Shown piece by piece: positions 48,111 to 56,121 of a DNA stretch of 61,630 nt. Both the position numbers and the translations under genes were made by a program. Each line of letters starts with the position of its first letter. Position 1 is the stretch's first letter. The notes under the pieces were generated by a model. That model was not told the DNA's origin, made no database searches, and saw only the letters and a list, made by a program, of their open reading frames with translations. Source of the stretch: an uncultured Rickettsiales bacterium (GTDB taxonomy: Bacteria; Pseudomonadota; Alphaproteobacteria; Rickettsiales; Deianiraeaceae); NCBI GenBank assembly GCA_946413485.1, contig CAMKKS010000002.1, forward strand, positions 1 through 61,630. Direction: 5' to 3'.

Positions 48111-48422
48111 TTATAAAAACATTATTTTTAAATCATAATCCTGAGCTATAGTGTGTTCTATTCTGCAGCCTCGAGCAGTTTCCCAGCCAGGGGTGAAAAC
48201 AACCAAATCCGCTTCAGATAATTTTAAAATTGATCGTCCTAAATAATAAACACCAATGTTCATATTATTTTCAGGCAAATTAAATTCTTTAAAATAAGAA
48301 TTTATAAACGTTAAATCTTCACCTTTAAATCTTTCTTTAACTTTATTTTTAGCATCTTCTCGAATTTTTAAAATTTCAGATTCTGATAAACCTTTCATAG
48401 GGCAACTGATAAAAACTTTCAT
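48111..48422 (-). CDS. DUF4406/nucleoside-deoxyribosyltransferase-like protein
   Basis: A 103-residue protein of the DUF4406-like branch of the nucleoside 2-deoxyribosyltransferase fold. It starts VFISCPMKGLSESEI and has ADLVVFTPGWETARGCRIEH with the Glu expected in the active site. Family members cleave or transfer N-glycosidic bonds of nucleosides or their derivatives. It is first in a late operon (promoter 48451), which is unusual for a metabolic enzyme. Confidence 0.72.
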   Translation of the reverse strand: MKVFISCPMKGLSESEILKIREDAKNKVKERFKGEDLTFINSYFKEFNLPENNMNIGVYYLGRSILKLSEADLVVFTPGWETARGCRIEHTIAQDYDLKIMFL

Positions 48423-48450
48423 TTAAAATTCCTTTTTAAATATTTTTAAT

Positions 48451-48458
48451 TATTTATA
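48451..48458 (-). promoter_or_regulatory. T4-type late promoter
   Basis: Exact TATAAATA on the minus strand, 28 bases before the ATG at 48422. Confidence 0.8.
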
Positions 48459-48481
48459 TATAAGAACTTTAAAATAAAAAA

Positions 48482-48506
48482 AAAGACTCTTATTAAAAGA
48501 GTCTTT
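48482..48506 (-). terminator. Hairpin terminator
   Basis: AAAGACTCTT pairs with AAGAGTCTTT, followed on the minus strand by a run of nine T. Ends the 48529 unit. Confidence 0.85.
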
Positions 48507-48528
48507 GTTTAGTGTACTAAGGAGCAAA

Positions 48529-48822
48529 TTAAATTTTGGCTAAAAGCTGAGTTATTTTATCGTGAATTTCCGAGCTTTTATAAAGAATATCTTTGATTGT
48601 TTCTAATTCTTCAACTAAAGAAGCACCGTTTTTAACTTCCTTTTTCATTTCGTTAAATGCTTTGATAATCTGACCTGTAGGCAAACCCTGTTCTTCAAAT
48701 TCCTTTTTAAGTTCTTTAATATCAGAGTCAATTTTCTTCTTTTCAATTTGAAGATTTGCGTATCTGATAATAAATTCAGGAATTTTACCCAATGTTTCTG
48801 ATGTTAATCCTATCTCTTCCAT
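48529..48822 (-). CDS. Small coiled-coil protein, possibly DNA-binding
   Basis: A 97-residue helical protein. NLQIEKKKIDSDIKELKKEFEEQGLPTGQIIKAFNEMKK resembles in layout the DUF2312/GapR-type coiled coil (helix, E-x-G turn, helix), a DNA-binding family, but the similarity is weak. It overlaps the upstream stop by 1 base and is followed by a strong terminator. Confidence 0.55.
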   Translation of the reverse strand: MEEIGLTSETLGKIPEFIIRYANLQIEKKKIDSDIKELKKEFEEQGLPTGQIIKAFNEMKKEVKNGASLVEELETIKDILYKSSEIHDKITQLLAKI

Positions 48823-49265
48823 TATAAACTCTCCATTTTTTCTAAAAGCTCATCAAAATCTTTTTGTGAAACATGTTCAATATAAATAAAATCTGCCATT
48901 ACTTTCTTTTGATTTTTGATATCAAAAGTATGTTGATTATTTAAATTCGCAATAACGCGTTTTAATTCGGGAATATACTTAAGTGAGGAAATTGATTTAA
49001 GATTTAAAAGTGTATTCTCATCACACCAATAAAACTGTTTAAACATTAAAACTTTATTTAAACACATCTCTTTAGAGAAAATCTTTTCGTAAATATAAAA
49101 ATTTTCTTCTAAATCGAGTGAAATAAAATCGGGAATAAAAGAACCGTCTTTAAGAATGATTGAATAATCCATATTAAAGAAGATCTTTCCGTGTGGGATA
49201 TCAAACTTAATTGATGTTACATGTTCAAGGTTAATTACTTTATTTCCAACTTTTAAAATCTGCAT
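48822..49265 (-). CDS. Hypothetical protein
   Basis: Unrecognised 147-residue protein, mixed beta/alpha, starting MQILKVGNKVINLEHVTSIK, a pattern seen in small phage proteins with a PH-like or SH3-like beta start. SD GGAGAGAAA. First gene of a two-gene unit. Confidence 0.6.
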   Translation of the reverse strand: MQILKVGNKVINLEHVTSIKFDIPHGKIFFNMDYSIILKDGSFIPDFISLDLEENFYIYEKIFSKEMCLNKVLMFKQFYWCDENTLLNLKSISSLKYIPELKRVIANLNNQHTFDIKNQKKVMADFIYIEHVSQKDFDELLEKMESL

Positions 49266-49339
49266 TTTTTCTCTCCAACATTATTTTATGATTTTATTAT
49301 ATAATACATTTAAAAATTTTTACATAATCAATTATTACG

Positions 49340-50347
49340 TTATAATTGTCTTTGAATACTTACAACGGCATTTATTGATTGTTTTATGTTATTCTTTAAA
49401 AGATTTTCAATATCAAAATTATTCTGAAGCATTTCGTTAAAATCTTTAAATTTTAAATCATCAGGATAACAGAGAACTTTAAAACCTTTTCTAGCGAACT
49501 TGATGCTGTTAACTTTTCCTGTTCTGTCATTGTCAAAACACATGATACAGTCTAAACCTTCTAATCTTTCTAAAGGTGGGGTTGCACCCAAGCAGGCGAC
49601 AACATTTGTAAATCCTTTTTGAAAAGCTGACATCGCATCAAAAATTCCTTCAAACACATAGACAGGTTTAGATTTATCGATGTTATAATAATTCCACAAT
49701 TTAAATCCTGAATTTTTCTCAGGAATATATGTGAAAAATTTGTGTTCTTTCAAAGATCTTGAATAAAATCCATACCACTTATTCTCACAATAAAGCGGAA
49801 TGACAATATAATCATCAATAGGAAAGTTCTTTCCATCTATTGTTAAAGATTTTCCAATGAAAAAATTTCCAAATTTTTCAGAATAATTTAAAGATCTTCC
49901 TTTAAGATAATCTTCTATTCTTTTATCTTTTTTAAAGATATTTGAAAGGTCAAATAAAACACTCGGTTTTTCAAAATCATTTTTAGGTTCTTCTTTAGTC
50001 TCTTTAATTTCAAAATCTTTAAAAGAACCTAAAAAATCAGAATCATTTAGATGTGTTAAACTCTTTAAATTATCTTTAAATTTTTCAGATTTATAACTTT
50101 CTAAAAGATTAGGATAATAATTTTTTAAAAAATTATAAACATTTATATTTTGGCAAGAGCATTCATTAAAACAATTAACTAAAGTTACATCATTTTTCTG
50201 ATAAAGATGTAATCTCGCTTTATTTTTCGAATATTTAGAATCACCGCAAATCGGGCATCTCGCAGCGATATCTTGCGGTGTTTCAGATTTAATCCTTCCT
50301 GAACCTATCGCAAGTTTAAAAAATTTAATATCAATAGGGTCTAACAT
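49340..50347 (-). CDS. 61: DNA primase, gp61/DnaG-type
   Basis: A 335-residue primase like T4 gp61. The N-terminal zinc ribbon is ARCPICGDS (about 29-37) with CFNECSC (about 59-65). The TOPRIM domain has YVFEGIFDAMSA (about 207-218) with the catalytic Glu, and CIMCFDNDRTG (about 246-256) with the D-x-D. It makes RNA primers with the DnaB-like helicase at 5696. The start overlaps the upstream gene by 7 bases. Confidence 0.9.
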   Translation of the reverse strand: MLDPIDIKFFKLAIGSGRIKSETPQDIAARCPICGDSKYSKNKARLHLYQKNDVTLVNCFNECSCQNINVYNFLKNYYPNLLESYKSEKFKDNLKSLTHLNDSDFLGSFKDFEIKETKEEPKNDFEKPSVLFDLSNIFKKDKRIEDYLKGRSLNYSEKFGNFFIGKSLTIDGKNFPIDDYIVIPLYCENKWYGFYSRSLKEHKFFTYIPEKNSGFKLWNYYNIDKSKPVYVFEGIFDAMSAFQKGFTNVVACLGATPPLERLEGLDCIMCFDNDRTGKVNSIKFARKGFKVLCYPDDLKFKDFNEMLQNNFDIENLLKNNIKQSINAVVSIQRQL

Positions 50348-50541
50348 GCTGTTATCGTGACTTCCTGTTCTTCTCTTTCAGACAATCCTGCTAATCTGTA
50401 AATCTCTTTTAAAAGATTTTCAAAATTTCCTGTTTTATAAATCCCTGAAAAATCTTCTCCACGAACACAATACAATCCGTATTTAAGATTTATCTTTTTT
50501 GAAAGATTTTCAGAATAATTATCTTTCTTTACATTAAGCAT
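50341..50541 (-). CDS. Small hypothetical protein
   Basis: Unrecognised protein of 66 residues from the ATG at 50541, which overlaps the upstream stop; a TTG at 50553 would add four residues. Lys/Asn-rich, ends EREEQEVTITAC. Between the 50534 gene and the primase, coupled to both. Confidence 0.5.
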   Translation of the reverse strand: MLNVKKDNYSENLSKKINLKYGLYCVRGEDFSGIYKTGNFENLLKEIYRLAGLSEREEQEVTITAC

Positions 50542-50785
50542 TAAAATGTTCAAAATTTCTCCATTTTAAATATTCATTGTAATATTTCACATAATTAACG
50601 TCAATATTATCAGGATCTGAAATACTAACACCTCTAAGCAAGAAAGTGCAAGGTTCCCAAGTATCGCCACCTTGTAATTCGTAAGCACGGCAGATATTAT
50701 TGAATTCACCAGCGGAAATCTCCTTTTTCATTGTTACATTTATCAAAGTTGTGTAAAGACTTTGAATAATATCAAATTCGTCCAT
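50534..50785 (-). CDS. Hypothetical early protein
   Basis: Unrecognised 83-residue protein, first gene of the primase unit, behind a TTTACA-17-TATAAT promoter. Confidence 0.6.
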   Translation of the reverse strand: MDEFDIIQSLYTTLINVTMKKEISAGEFNNICRAYELQGGDTWEPCTFLLRGVSISDPDNIDVNYVKYYNEYLKWRNFEHFNA

Positions 50786-50819
50786 TAAAATTTCCTTATT
50801 AAATATTTTTTATGTTTAT

Positions 50820-50848
50820 ATTATATAATAACATTAAAAATTTGTAAA
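50820..50848 (-). promoter_or_regulatory. Early promoter (primase operon)
   Basis: TTTACA (50843-50848) and TATAAT (50820-50825), 17 bp apart, with GCTATTTACAAAT identical to the other early promoters. Confidence 0.8.
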
Positions 50849-50858
50849 TAGCTTTTAA

Positions 50859-50866
50859 CATAAATA
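50859..50866 (+). promoter_or_regulatory. Late-like promoter, one mismatch
   Basis: CATAAATA on the plus strand, 20 bases before the ATG at 50886, at the spacing seen for exact TATAAATA sites. Confidence 0.5.
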
Positions 50867-50885
50867 TTTTTAAAAGGATTTAAAA

Positions 50886-51200
50886 ATGATTTTAGAAGAA
50901 TTTTTAAAAGTTTTTGAAATTGATGCTGAAATTGACCTTGAATCAGATACTAAAAAAGAATACCACGGAAAAATCGTGGATTTAATAGATAGTAAAGATT
51001 TTAAAAAATTTAAAAACCTTTTTGTGATTGATGTTTGTTTAATGATACAGTTTGAAAAAATTAAAGATGTTCCCGAGGAAACACAAATACCCGTTATTTT
51101 CATTAGAATAAGTAAAACTGAAGAATCTAACGGGTATTTTGATCTTTTAAAATCTATCGAGTCTTCCAAAAATTCGGGTCAAGCTGCCATGCAGCATTGA
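50886..51200 (+). CDS. Hypothetical acidic protein
   Basis: Unrecognised 104-residue acidic protein (MILEEFLKVFEIDAEIDLE at the start), one of few rightward genes. AAAAGGATTT site and a late-like octamer precede it. Its last 47 bases overlap the convergent 51154 gene. The opposite strand is also open over most of it, but has no comparable start signals. Confidence 0.55.
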   Translation: MILEEFLKVFEIDAEIDLESDTKKEYHGKIVDLIDSKDFKKFKNLFVIDVCLMIQFEKIKDVPEETQIPVIFIRISKTEESNGYFDLLKSIESSKNSGQAAMQH

Positions 51201-51507
51201 TAATATCAATAAATTCAACGGGAATTCCCAAATCAGATAATCCACCTGAAACACCAAAGCAGCTTCGTGGATTAAAGTGTCTTTCGCCGCAGTAACAGCC
51301 GCCGTTATTCTCATAACCTAAAACATATTCCTTTCCTGTCTTTTCAGACCAAATGTAACAGCAGCATCTTCCGTCGGAATGACCAACTAATTCAGGGGTT
51401 ATCACATAGTTTATTCCATCTTTTTCAACTTCAAAAACTCGCTTATGTTCATTCCAATAGTCTTGCGGTAATTTATATTTTTCAAAAGTTTCAAATTCGT
51501 ATAACAT
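51154..51507 (-). CDS. Cys-rich hypothetical protein
   Basis: Unrecognised 117-residue protein with a central cysteine-rich region (GRCCCYIWSEK..., GGCYCGERHFNPRSC), a possible metal site. Last in a leftward unit with the 51511 and 52134 genes; overlaps the convergent 50886 gene. Confidence 0.6.
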   Translation of the reverse strand: MLYEFETFEKYKLPQDYWNEHKRVFEVEKDGINYVITPELVGHSDGRCCCYIWSEKTGKEYVLGYENNGGCYCGERHFNPRSCFGVSGGLSDLGIPVEFIDIINAAWQLDPNFWKTR

Positions 51508-51510
51508 TTT

Positions 51511-52137
51511 TTAATCCTCAATTTTCTTCAAATCATATTTAATCAAAACATCTTTAAAATAAACATTTTTAAAATCATTTATATCAACATGACTAACCTT
51601 GTTAAATTCTAAAAATTTCGAGCATGTATCTTCGAGAAAATCAACAAATTTTTGAAATTGTATATTTATATCAGGTTTTCCGAATAAATCATTAGTTTTT
51701 AAAATTTTTTCAGAGCAGAAGATAAATTTTTCTGAATTTGATGGATCTTGAAATACTTTAAAGAAAACAATATTTCCATGATAATTAAATTCAGCTTTAA
51801 AACCTTTTAAGATTTTATTTTTATCATAAAGTTCGTAAAGAGTGAACTTTGTATTTGAAAAATATTCAGTTTTAAGATAAGATAAAACAAACTTGATATT
51901 TAAAAAATTTTCAGCAAGTTTTAAATAATATTTGTTATTTAAGAAAATAACATTATCTTCAACAAAAATCCCGTAATGATCATCGGACTCAATTTCAGTA
52001 ACTTTAGTTCCGCTTAAATCACAATGATCAGTTAAAAATTTTAAAAGAGCCTGATACTCTAATTTTTCCTGTAATCTTACTTTTTGAACGTAGATATCAG
52101 TTTCGTGATAATGATTTAACAATTCTCTAAGGGTCAT
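51511..52137 (-). CDS. Hypothetical early protein
   Basis: Unrecognised 208-residue protein starting MTLRELLNHYHETDIYV, an N-terminal helix plus strand common in small phage proteins. The rest is mixed alpha/beta and aromatic. It overlaps the upstream gene by 4 bases. Confidence 0.6.
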   Translation of the reverse strand: MTLRELLNHYHETDIYVQKVRLQEKLEYQALLKFLTDHCDLSGTKVTEIESDDHYGIFVEDNVIFLNNKYYLKLAENFLNIKFVLSYLKTEYFSNTKFTLYELYDKNKILKGFKAEFNYHGNIVFFKVFQDPSNSEKFIFCSEKILKTNDLFGKPDINIQFQKFVDFLEDTCSKFLEFNKVSHVDINDFKNVYFKDVLIKYDLKKIED

Positions 52138-52730
52138 TTTAATTCTCCAAAATATTCAGGTACTGCAAAACAGTTTATATAATAATCTTTAAAAATCTTT
52201 TTATTTTTCTTATATTCTTTTAAAGAAAACTTAAAAAATTCATAAATTTCAGAAGGAACTTTAAAAGTTAAAGAAAAAATATCAATATACTTTTTAAAGT
52301 CGTCAGTTATTACACATTCTACAAAGAACGTTCTTCCATCAAAAAATTTAAATTTTAATTCAAATCCTGATAAAATAAAATCTTTATATTCTACATCATA
52401 ACACCAGATATCTTCTATATCTTTAAATTTTTCTTTAAATTGATTTGAGATTTTTCTTAATGTTTGAAAAAGATTTGATAATTCTTTAGCTTTTTCATAA
52501 AGAAGATGAGTGTTGATTATTACTCGATTTTTGTCATATCTTAAAAGATTGTTTAAAACATTTTCAGCTTCATAATCACAACAGATTTCATATTGACAGC
52601 AAATATTTTTCACATATTGAACGGTACCGTTAAATATCTTGTTATAAAAAATATCAGGTTCTGAGAGTTGAAAAATCTCTCCGTAAATCAAACCGTCTTT
52701 TAAAGATTTATTCATTTCAAATTTATTCAT
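52134..52730 (-). CDS. Hypothetical early protein
   Basis: Unrecognised 198-residue, aromatic- and Lys-rich protein with CCQYEICCDYEAE (about 44-56). First gene of its unit behind a TTTACA-16-TATAAT promoter. Function unknown. Confidence 0.6.
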   Translation of the reverse strand: MNKFEMNKSLKDGLIYGEIFQLSEPDIFYNKIFNGTVQYVKNICCQYEICCDYEAENVLNNLLRYDKNRVIINTHLLYEKAKELSNLFQTLRKISNQFKEKFKDIEDIWCYDVEYKDFILSGFELKFKFFDGRTFFVECVITDDFKKYIDIFSLTFKVPSEIYEFFKFSLKEYKKNKKIFKDYYINCFAVPEYFGELK

Positions 52731-52755
52731 TTACATAATCTCAAAGTTTTTATTT

Positions 52756-52783
52756 ATTATATAACACTTTAAAAAATTGTAAA
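52756..52783 (-). promoter_or_regulatory. Early promoter
   Basis: TTTACA (52778-52783) and TATAAT (52756-52761), 16 bp apart. Confidence 0.75.
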
Positions 52784-52789
52784 TCATCA

Positions 52790-53189
52790 AAAAATACGTT
52801 ATTCACTTTTATGAAAAGTCTATTACGTTATAAAAAATTTTTTTCAATTTCCTTATATAAAGAATACTTAAAAATATTTTAAATAAAAGCTTTTAAAAGA
52901 GTTCTAGTTTTTTAACTTGAAGCTCTAGTTTTAGAGAGTTCTAGAACTGAATTCGAGAGTTCTAGTTAAATCTGAGTTCTAGAACTTAATTCAAAGTGTT
53001 TTTAAAGATATCTTTATAATAGGAAATTGAAAAAATAAAAATACAACGTAATAGACTTTTATGAAAAGCTCATTACGTTGTTTTTGGTATGAAATAAAAA
53101 AAATACGTTATAAGCTTTTTCGATTTTCTTATAACGTATTATTTAAAATATTTTTAATGTTTTTATATATAAAGAACTTAAAAAATTTT
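52790..53189. repeat. Composite intergenic repeat module
   Basis: No gene. A hairpin (about 52792-52830), CAATTTCCTTATATAAAG block, TTCTAG-type sites at 52902, 52923 (CTCTAG), 52939 (full), 52960 and 52977 (full; steps 21, 16, 21, 17), GATATCTTTATAATAGGAAATTG block, two hairpins (about 53044-53083 and 53102-53138), and TTTATATATAAAG. Confidence 0.8.
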
Positions 53190-53381
53190 TTAACAGCTAG
53201 GAATATACGTTTTAATCTCAGAATCACGGTCTAAAATAGATTGTCTTATTCTCAAAGCTGTTAAATAAATTTCAAATGCTTCAGGATTATTTTCAAGCTT
53301 CTTAATAAGTTTATCTAATTCATTCTGAACTTGAAGCAAAGTACCTTCAGCATTTTTCAATCTGTTTTCTAAAAAGTTCAT
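53190..53381 (-). CDS. Small coiled-coil protein
   Basis: A 63-residue helical protein; KLIKKLENNPEAFEIYLTAL resembles the ILENPSE segment of the genes at 56316 and 56656, so it may be a distant paralogue. Last gene of the long 53190-60396 small-gene run; overlaps upstream by 4 bases. Confidence 0.55.
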   Translation of the reverse strand: MNFLENRLKNAEGTLLQVQNELDKLIKKLENNPEAFEIYLTALRIRQSILDRDSEIKTYIPSC

Positions 53382-53623
53382 TCCAATTTCCTTTTAAGAT
53401 ATTCGAAAGCATTTTTATCAATAAACTTATTTTGAGTGTAACCATGAATGATATTATCAACCATTCTATTCTTTTCAGAATCTGTGAGTTTATCAGAGCT
53501 GTAAATCAAATCTACAGCTTCGGGATAATAATCAAACTTTATATTCTTTCCCATTTCAGCAATTTCAATTCCTGAGTACATTTTAGGACAAAAGAATTCT
53601 TTAATGATTTTAAATATTTTCAT
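53378..53623 (-). CDS. Small hypothetical protein
   Basis: Unrecognised 81-residue protein (MKIFKIIKEFFCPKMYSGIE at the start). The order of short helices YSSDKLTDSEKNRMVDNII...KNAFEYLKRKL resembles the early protein at 20985 (DSHKLSIIKNIND...GYEHFKKLI), so they may be paralogues. Overlaps both neighbours. Confidence 0.55.
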   Translation of the reverse strand: MKIFKIIKEFFCPKMYSGIEIAEMGKNIKFDYYPEAVDLIYSSDKLTDSEKNRMVDNIIHGYTQNKFIDKNAFEYLKRKLE

Positions 53624-53801
53624 TCGTCTTCCTTATTTCAAGAAAGTCCTTCAAATCTTTCAATGCTTTTATGTAACCACAATAATAATTAGCTTTTGGG
53701 GTATTAGCAGTTTTTACACTGACTATAGTGTTTCCTACATATTTTGCTATTTTTTCGTTTATATAATTTTTAAGAATTTCAAGATTTTCTTCGTTATCCA
53801 T
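53610..53801 (-). CDS. Small hypothetical protein
   Basis: Unrecognised 63-residue protein with CGYIKALKDLKDFLE near the end, a helix common in small phage proteins. Within the overlapping early run. Confidence 0.55.
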   Translation of the reverse strand: MDNEENLEILKNYINEKIAKYVGNTIVSVKTANTPKANYYCGYIKALKDLKDFLEIRKTNENI

Positions 53802-53803
53802 TT

Positions 53804-54187
53804 TTATTCCTTATCTTTCAAAGAGTTTTCAAAAGGTTCTATAACATCATCGGCAAGCTCGTACTTTGCTTGTAGAATTTTGGTTGTGATTTTTGAAAGC
53901 TTAGAGGATAACTCATCATTTTCTGTGTTTGCGGCAATTTTTGTAAGCTTTTTAACAGCGTTGCTCAAATCATCATAAGCATTCTTAAGTTCTTTAAGGT
54001 CAAAATCTGATTTATCAATAAATGAAGTATATATCCATTTATTTTCAAACCACATGTAAAGTTTAAATTGACCTTTCTTTTCTCCTGGGATTGCTATTAC
54101 AGTGTTTTCTTCTACTTTTACATCTGCCGGTGGAAATTCAGGCAAATATGTGATATGATAATTTTTTAAAGTTTTTATAAAATCCAT
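53804..54187 (-). CDS. Hypothetical early protein
   Basis: Unrecognised 127-residue protein: a beta-type N-terminal half (GQFKLYMWFENKWIYTSF) and a helical C-terminal half rich in Lys/Leu/Asn. Two bases from the upstream PFG-family gene. Confidence 0.58.
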   Translation of the reverse strand: MDFIKTLKNYHITYLPEFPPADVKVEENTVIAIPGEKKGQFKLYMWFENKWIYTSFIDKSDFDLKELKNAYDDLSNAVKKLTKIAANTENDELSSKLSKITTKILQAKYELADDVIEPFENSLKDKE

Positions 54188-54189
54188 TT

Positions 54190-54696
54190 TTAATTCTCTT
54201 CTACTCCAAAAGGTTCAAAATCTTCATTGTAATACGCTTGCCATTCAAAATCTTCGAACAACTCAACAAGAGTATAAGCAAAAGGACCAAAATAAATCCA
54301 GGTTACCATTTGATCGTTATATAATCCGTTTCTATAACCGTTTAAAATTAAAAGTTGTTCACTTTTAACGTCATCTTTCTTTCTAAATTTAACAGGTCGT
54401 CCTATTGTGAATTTTTCAGAAAATTCTTCAAGTGTATAAGGTCTGAACTCTTTTTCTTTTTGAATTACAAAAAATTCAGGAATAAAATGTTTGTAATCTT
54501 TTCCATCTTCTTTCATTTGAAATGGTTCAGCTTGATCACAATAAATTTTTTCTAAAGTACCATATTTACACAAATCCATACATTTAAAATTTTCTATATC
54601 ATTTCCGAAATATCCATTATGACCAAGATACTCCTCGCAAAGATCAGCATTAAAACAGCAATATGGTAAAACTTTAAATCTATTATCTACTCTCAT
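54190..54696 (-). CDS. PFG-family paralogue 3
   Basis: A 168-residue family member. N-terminal block LGHNGYFGNDIENFKCMDL, middle EFRPYTLEEFSEKFTIGRPVKFRKKD, then YTLVELFEDFEWQAYYNEDFEPFGVEE at the end (with the PFG signature). Function unknown; adjacent to two more copies (54781, 55325), indicating tandem duplication. SD AAAGGAAAGAG. Confidence 0.68.
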   Translation of the reverse strand: MRVDNRFKVLPYCCFNADLCEEYLGHNGYFGNDIENFKCMDLCKYGTLEKIYCDQAEPFQMKEDGKDYKHFIPEFFVIQKEKEFRPYTLEEFSEKFTIGRPVKFRKKDDVKSEQLLILNGYRNGLYNDQMVTWIYFGPFAYTLVELFEDFEWQAYYNEDFEPFGVEEN

Positions 54697-54706
54697 ACTC
54701 TTTCCT

Positions 54707-54784
54707 TTATGGTCTGTTTATTATACATAATGATATAAAAATGAATGTAAGCAATATTCCTTCAATAACATCTAATATGTTCAT
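54707..54784 (-). CDS. 25-residue membrane peptide
   Basis: A very short frame between two PFG-family genes. Its ATG overlaps the upstream TGA (ATGA) and GAGG lies just before it. Most of it is one hydrophobic helix (GILLTFIFISLCII) ending NRP. Expression is supported only by the coupling. Confidence 0.45.
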   Translation of the reverse strand: MNILDVIEGILLTFIFISLCIINRP

Positions 54785-55293
54785 TCCTCTATTCCAAATG
54801 GAATCCACTCACCATTTTCACCACATTTATTATAAAATTCATAGTGCTTTAATAAGCAATCAAAGGTTAAAACATAACCTCCTAGATGTACTGCGTCCTC
54901 AGAATATCCTGTGTATAACAGCACACATTCTTGTTTCCTTCTCTTATTTCGTATGGTTATGAGGTCTGCTCCAACTTCTTCGCACCCCGTTTCATTACAA
55001 AATTCACTTATACTTTTATAAGGTCTGAATATCTTGTTTGTCTTGTCTTCGTCCTTGAATTTAGCATCTTTTGCGAGAATAAAATATTTATACGTCCCTA
55101 TTCCAAATTCTCCTTGAAATAGACATGAAATATCATCCCCAAAGCTTACTTCTATGAGATTTCCTTTGTTATATGAACTAAAACTCGCATCATCGGACAG
55201 ATAAACTTCCTCACCTATTAAGTCTATCGCGTCTCTAGCATCGTCTTTTGTATTTGAGTAAATTCTTACTCCGCTTAAATCTAATTTTTCCAT
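54781..55293 (-). CDS. PFG-family paralogue 4
   Basis: A 170-residue family member: GEEVYLSDDASFSSYNKGNLIEV, IFRPYKSISEFCNETG, then CLLKHYEFYNKCGENGEWIPFGIEE. Function unknown. Middle of the tandem group 54190-55807. Confidence 0.68.
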   Translation of the reverse strand: MEKLDLSGVRIYSNTKDDARDAIDLIGEEVYLSDDASFSSYNKGNLIEVSFGDDISCLFQGEFGIGTYKYFILAKDAKFKDEDKTNKIFRPYKSISEFCNETGCEEVGADLITIRNKRRKQECVLLYTGYSEDAVHLGGYVLTFDCLLKHYEFYNKCGENGEWIPFGIEE

Positions 55294-55324
55294 TATCTAT
55301 TCTCATTCCTTTTAACATCTAAAA

Positions 55325-55807
55325 TCATTCTTTTATTCCAAACGGTTTCCACTCACCGTTTTCAAAAAGCTCATAACCTTCAAACAACTCGTCAAGGGTG
55401 TAAACAATCCCTCTCAACCAGACAAAAAATTCTTTTGTTTCTTCATTAAATGTAGTTGCTTCTATTATTGCTTTATATTCGAGACGACCCCTGTATTTGC
55501 CACGAAATTTAATAACAGAACCGACATTATAACGTTTTTCAAATGTTTCAGGGTCAAACGGTTTATACTTATTTTCTTTTTCTTTAACAAATTCCAATGG
55601 AAGACAAAACATATATTGTTTTTTGCCTCCATAAAAATACCCTGCTCCAATATATTTTAAAGTATCTATATCGACCATATCAAGGTTGCTAAAGTTACTT
55701 ATATCATTAGATAAATAACATACCTTGCCTATATATTTTGATACTATTTTCGAGTTAAAACAATCAAAAATATATGCTCGATCTTTAATTCTAGGATCTA
55801 AATCCAT
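55325..55807 (-). CDS. PFG-family paralogue 5
   Basis: A 160-residue family member: GKVCYLSNDISNFSNLDM, KYKPFDPETFEKRYNVGSVIKFRGK, then YTLDELFEGYELFENGEWKPFGIKE. It has GAGGAAAT before the ATG. Function unknown. Confidence 0.68.
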   Translation of the reverse strand: MDLDPRIKDRAYIFDCFNSKIVSKYIGKVCYLSNDISNFSNLDMVDIDTLKYIGAGYFYGGKKQYMFCLPLEFVKEKENKYKPFDPETFEKRYNVGSVIKFRGKYRGRLEYKAIIEATTFNEETKEFFVWLRGIVYTLDELFEGYELFENGEWKPFGIKE

Positions 55808-55869
55808 TTTTATTTCCTCATTAAAAAATTTTTTTTAATTCTTTATATATAAAATATTATAAAAAATCT

Positions 55870-56121
55870 TTAATTTCCTGAAAATGTCATTTTATCAATA
55901 TATTTTCTTTCAATATCAAGAATTTCACGGATATTCTCATTTAAAGCAATCATTTCAATAAGTTTTAAATTTTGATATAAATTTTGCTCTAACAAACGTA
56001 AAAGATCATAGCTCGAATGACTAAACTCTGTATTTGTATCAAAATTTTCAATCAACATAAAAAGATCAAATCTTCTTTTGATTGTATCTTCATATTCTTT
56101 TAAAAGTTTTTCTTTATTCAT
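55870..56121 (-). CDS. Small helical protein
   Basis: Unrecognised 83-residue helical acidic protein (probably a helical bundle or coiled coil). Overlaps the octapeptide-repeat gene upstream by 8 bases. Confidence 0.55.
   Translation of the reverse strand: MNKEKLLKEYEDTIKRRFDLFMLIENFDTNTEFSHSSYDLLRLLEQNLYQNLKLIEMIALNENIREILDIERKYIDKMTFSGN

Noticed and set aside
50870-51169. Long leftward frame opposite the 50886 gene
   Set aside because: It lacks a ribosome site and promoter, while the plus-strand frame has AAAAGGATTT and a late-like octamer. I treat it as a shadow.
51511-52730. Homology between the 51511, 52134 and 57645 proteins
   Set aside because: They share size, aromatic content and gene context, but I could not align clear blocks; composition alone explains the resemblance.
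53604-53978. Plus-strand 124-residue frame
   Set aside because: Antisense to three tightly coupled leftward genes with good start signals; no promoter or ribosome site of its own.
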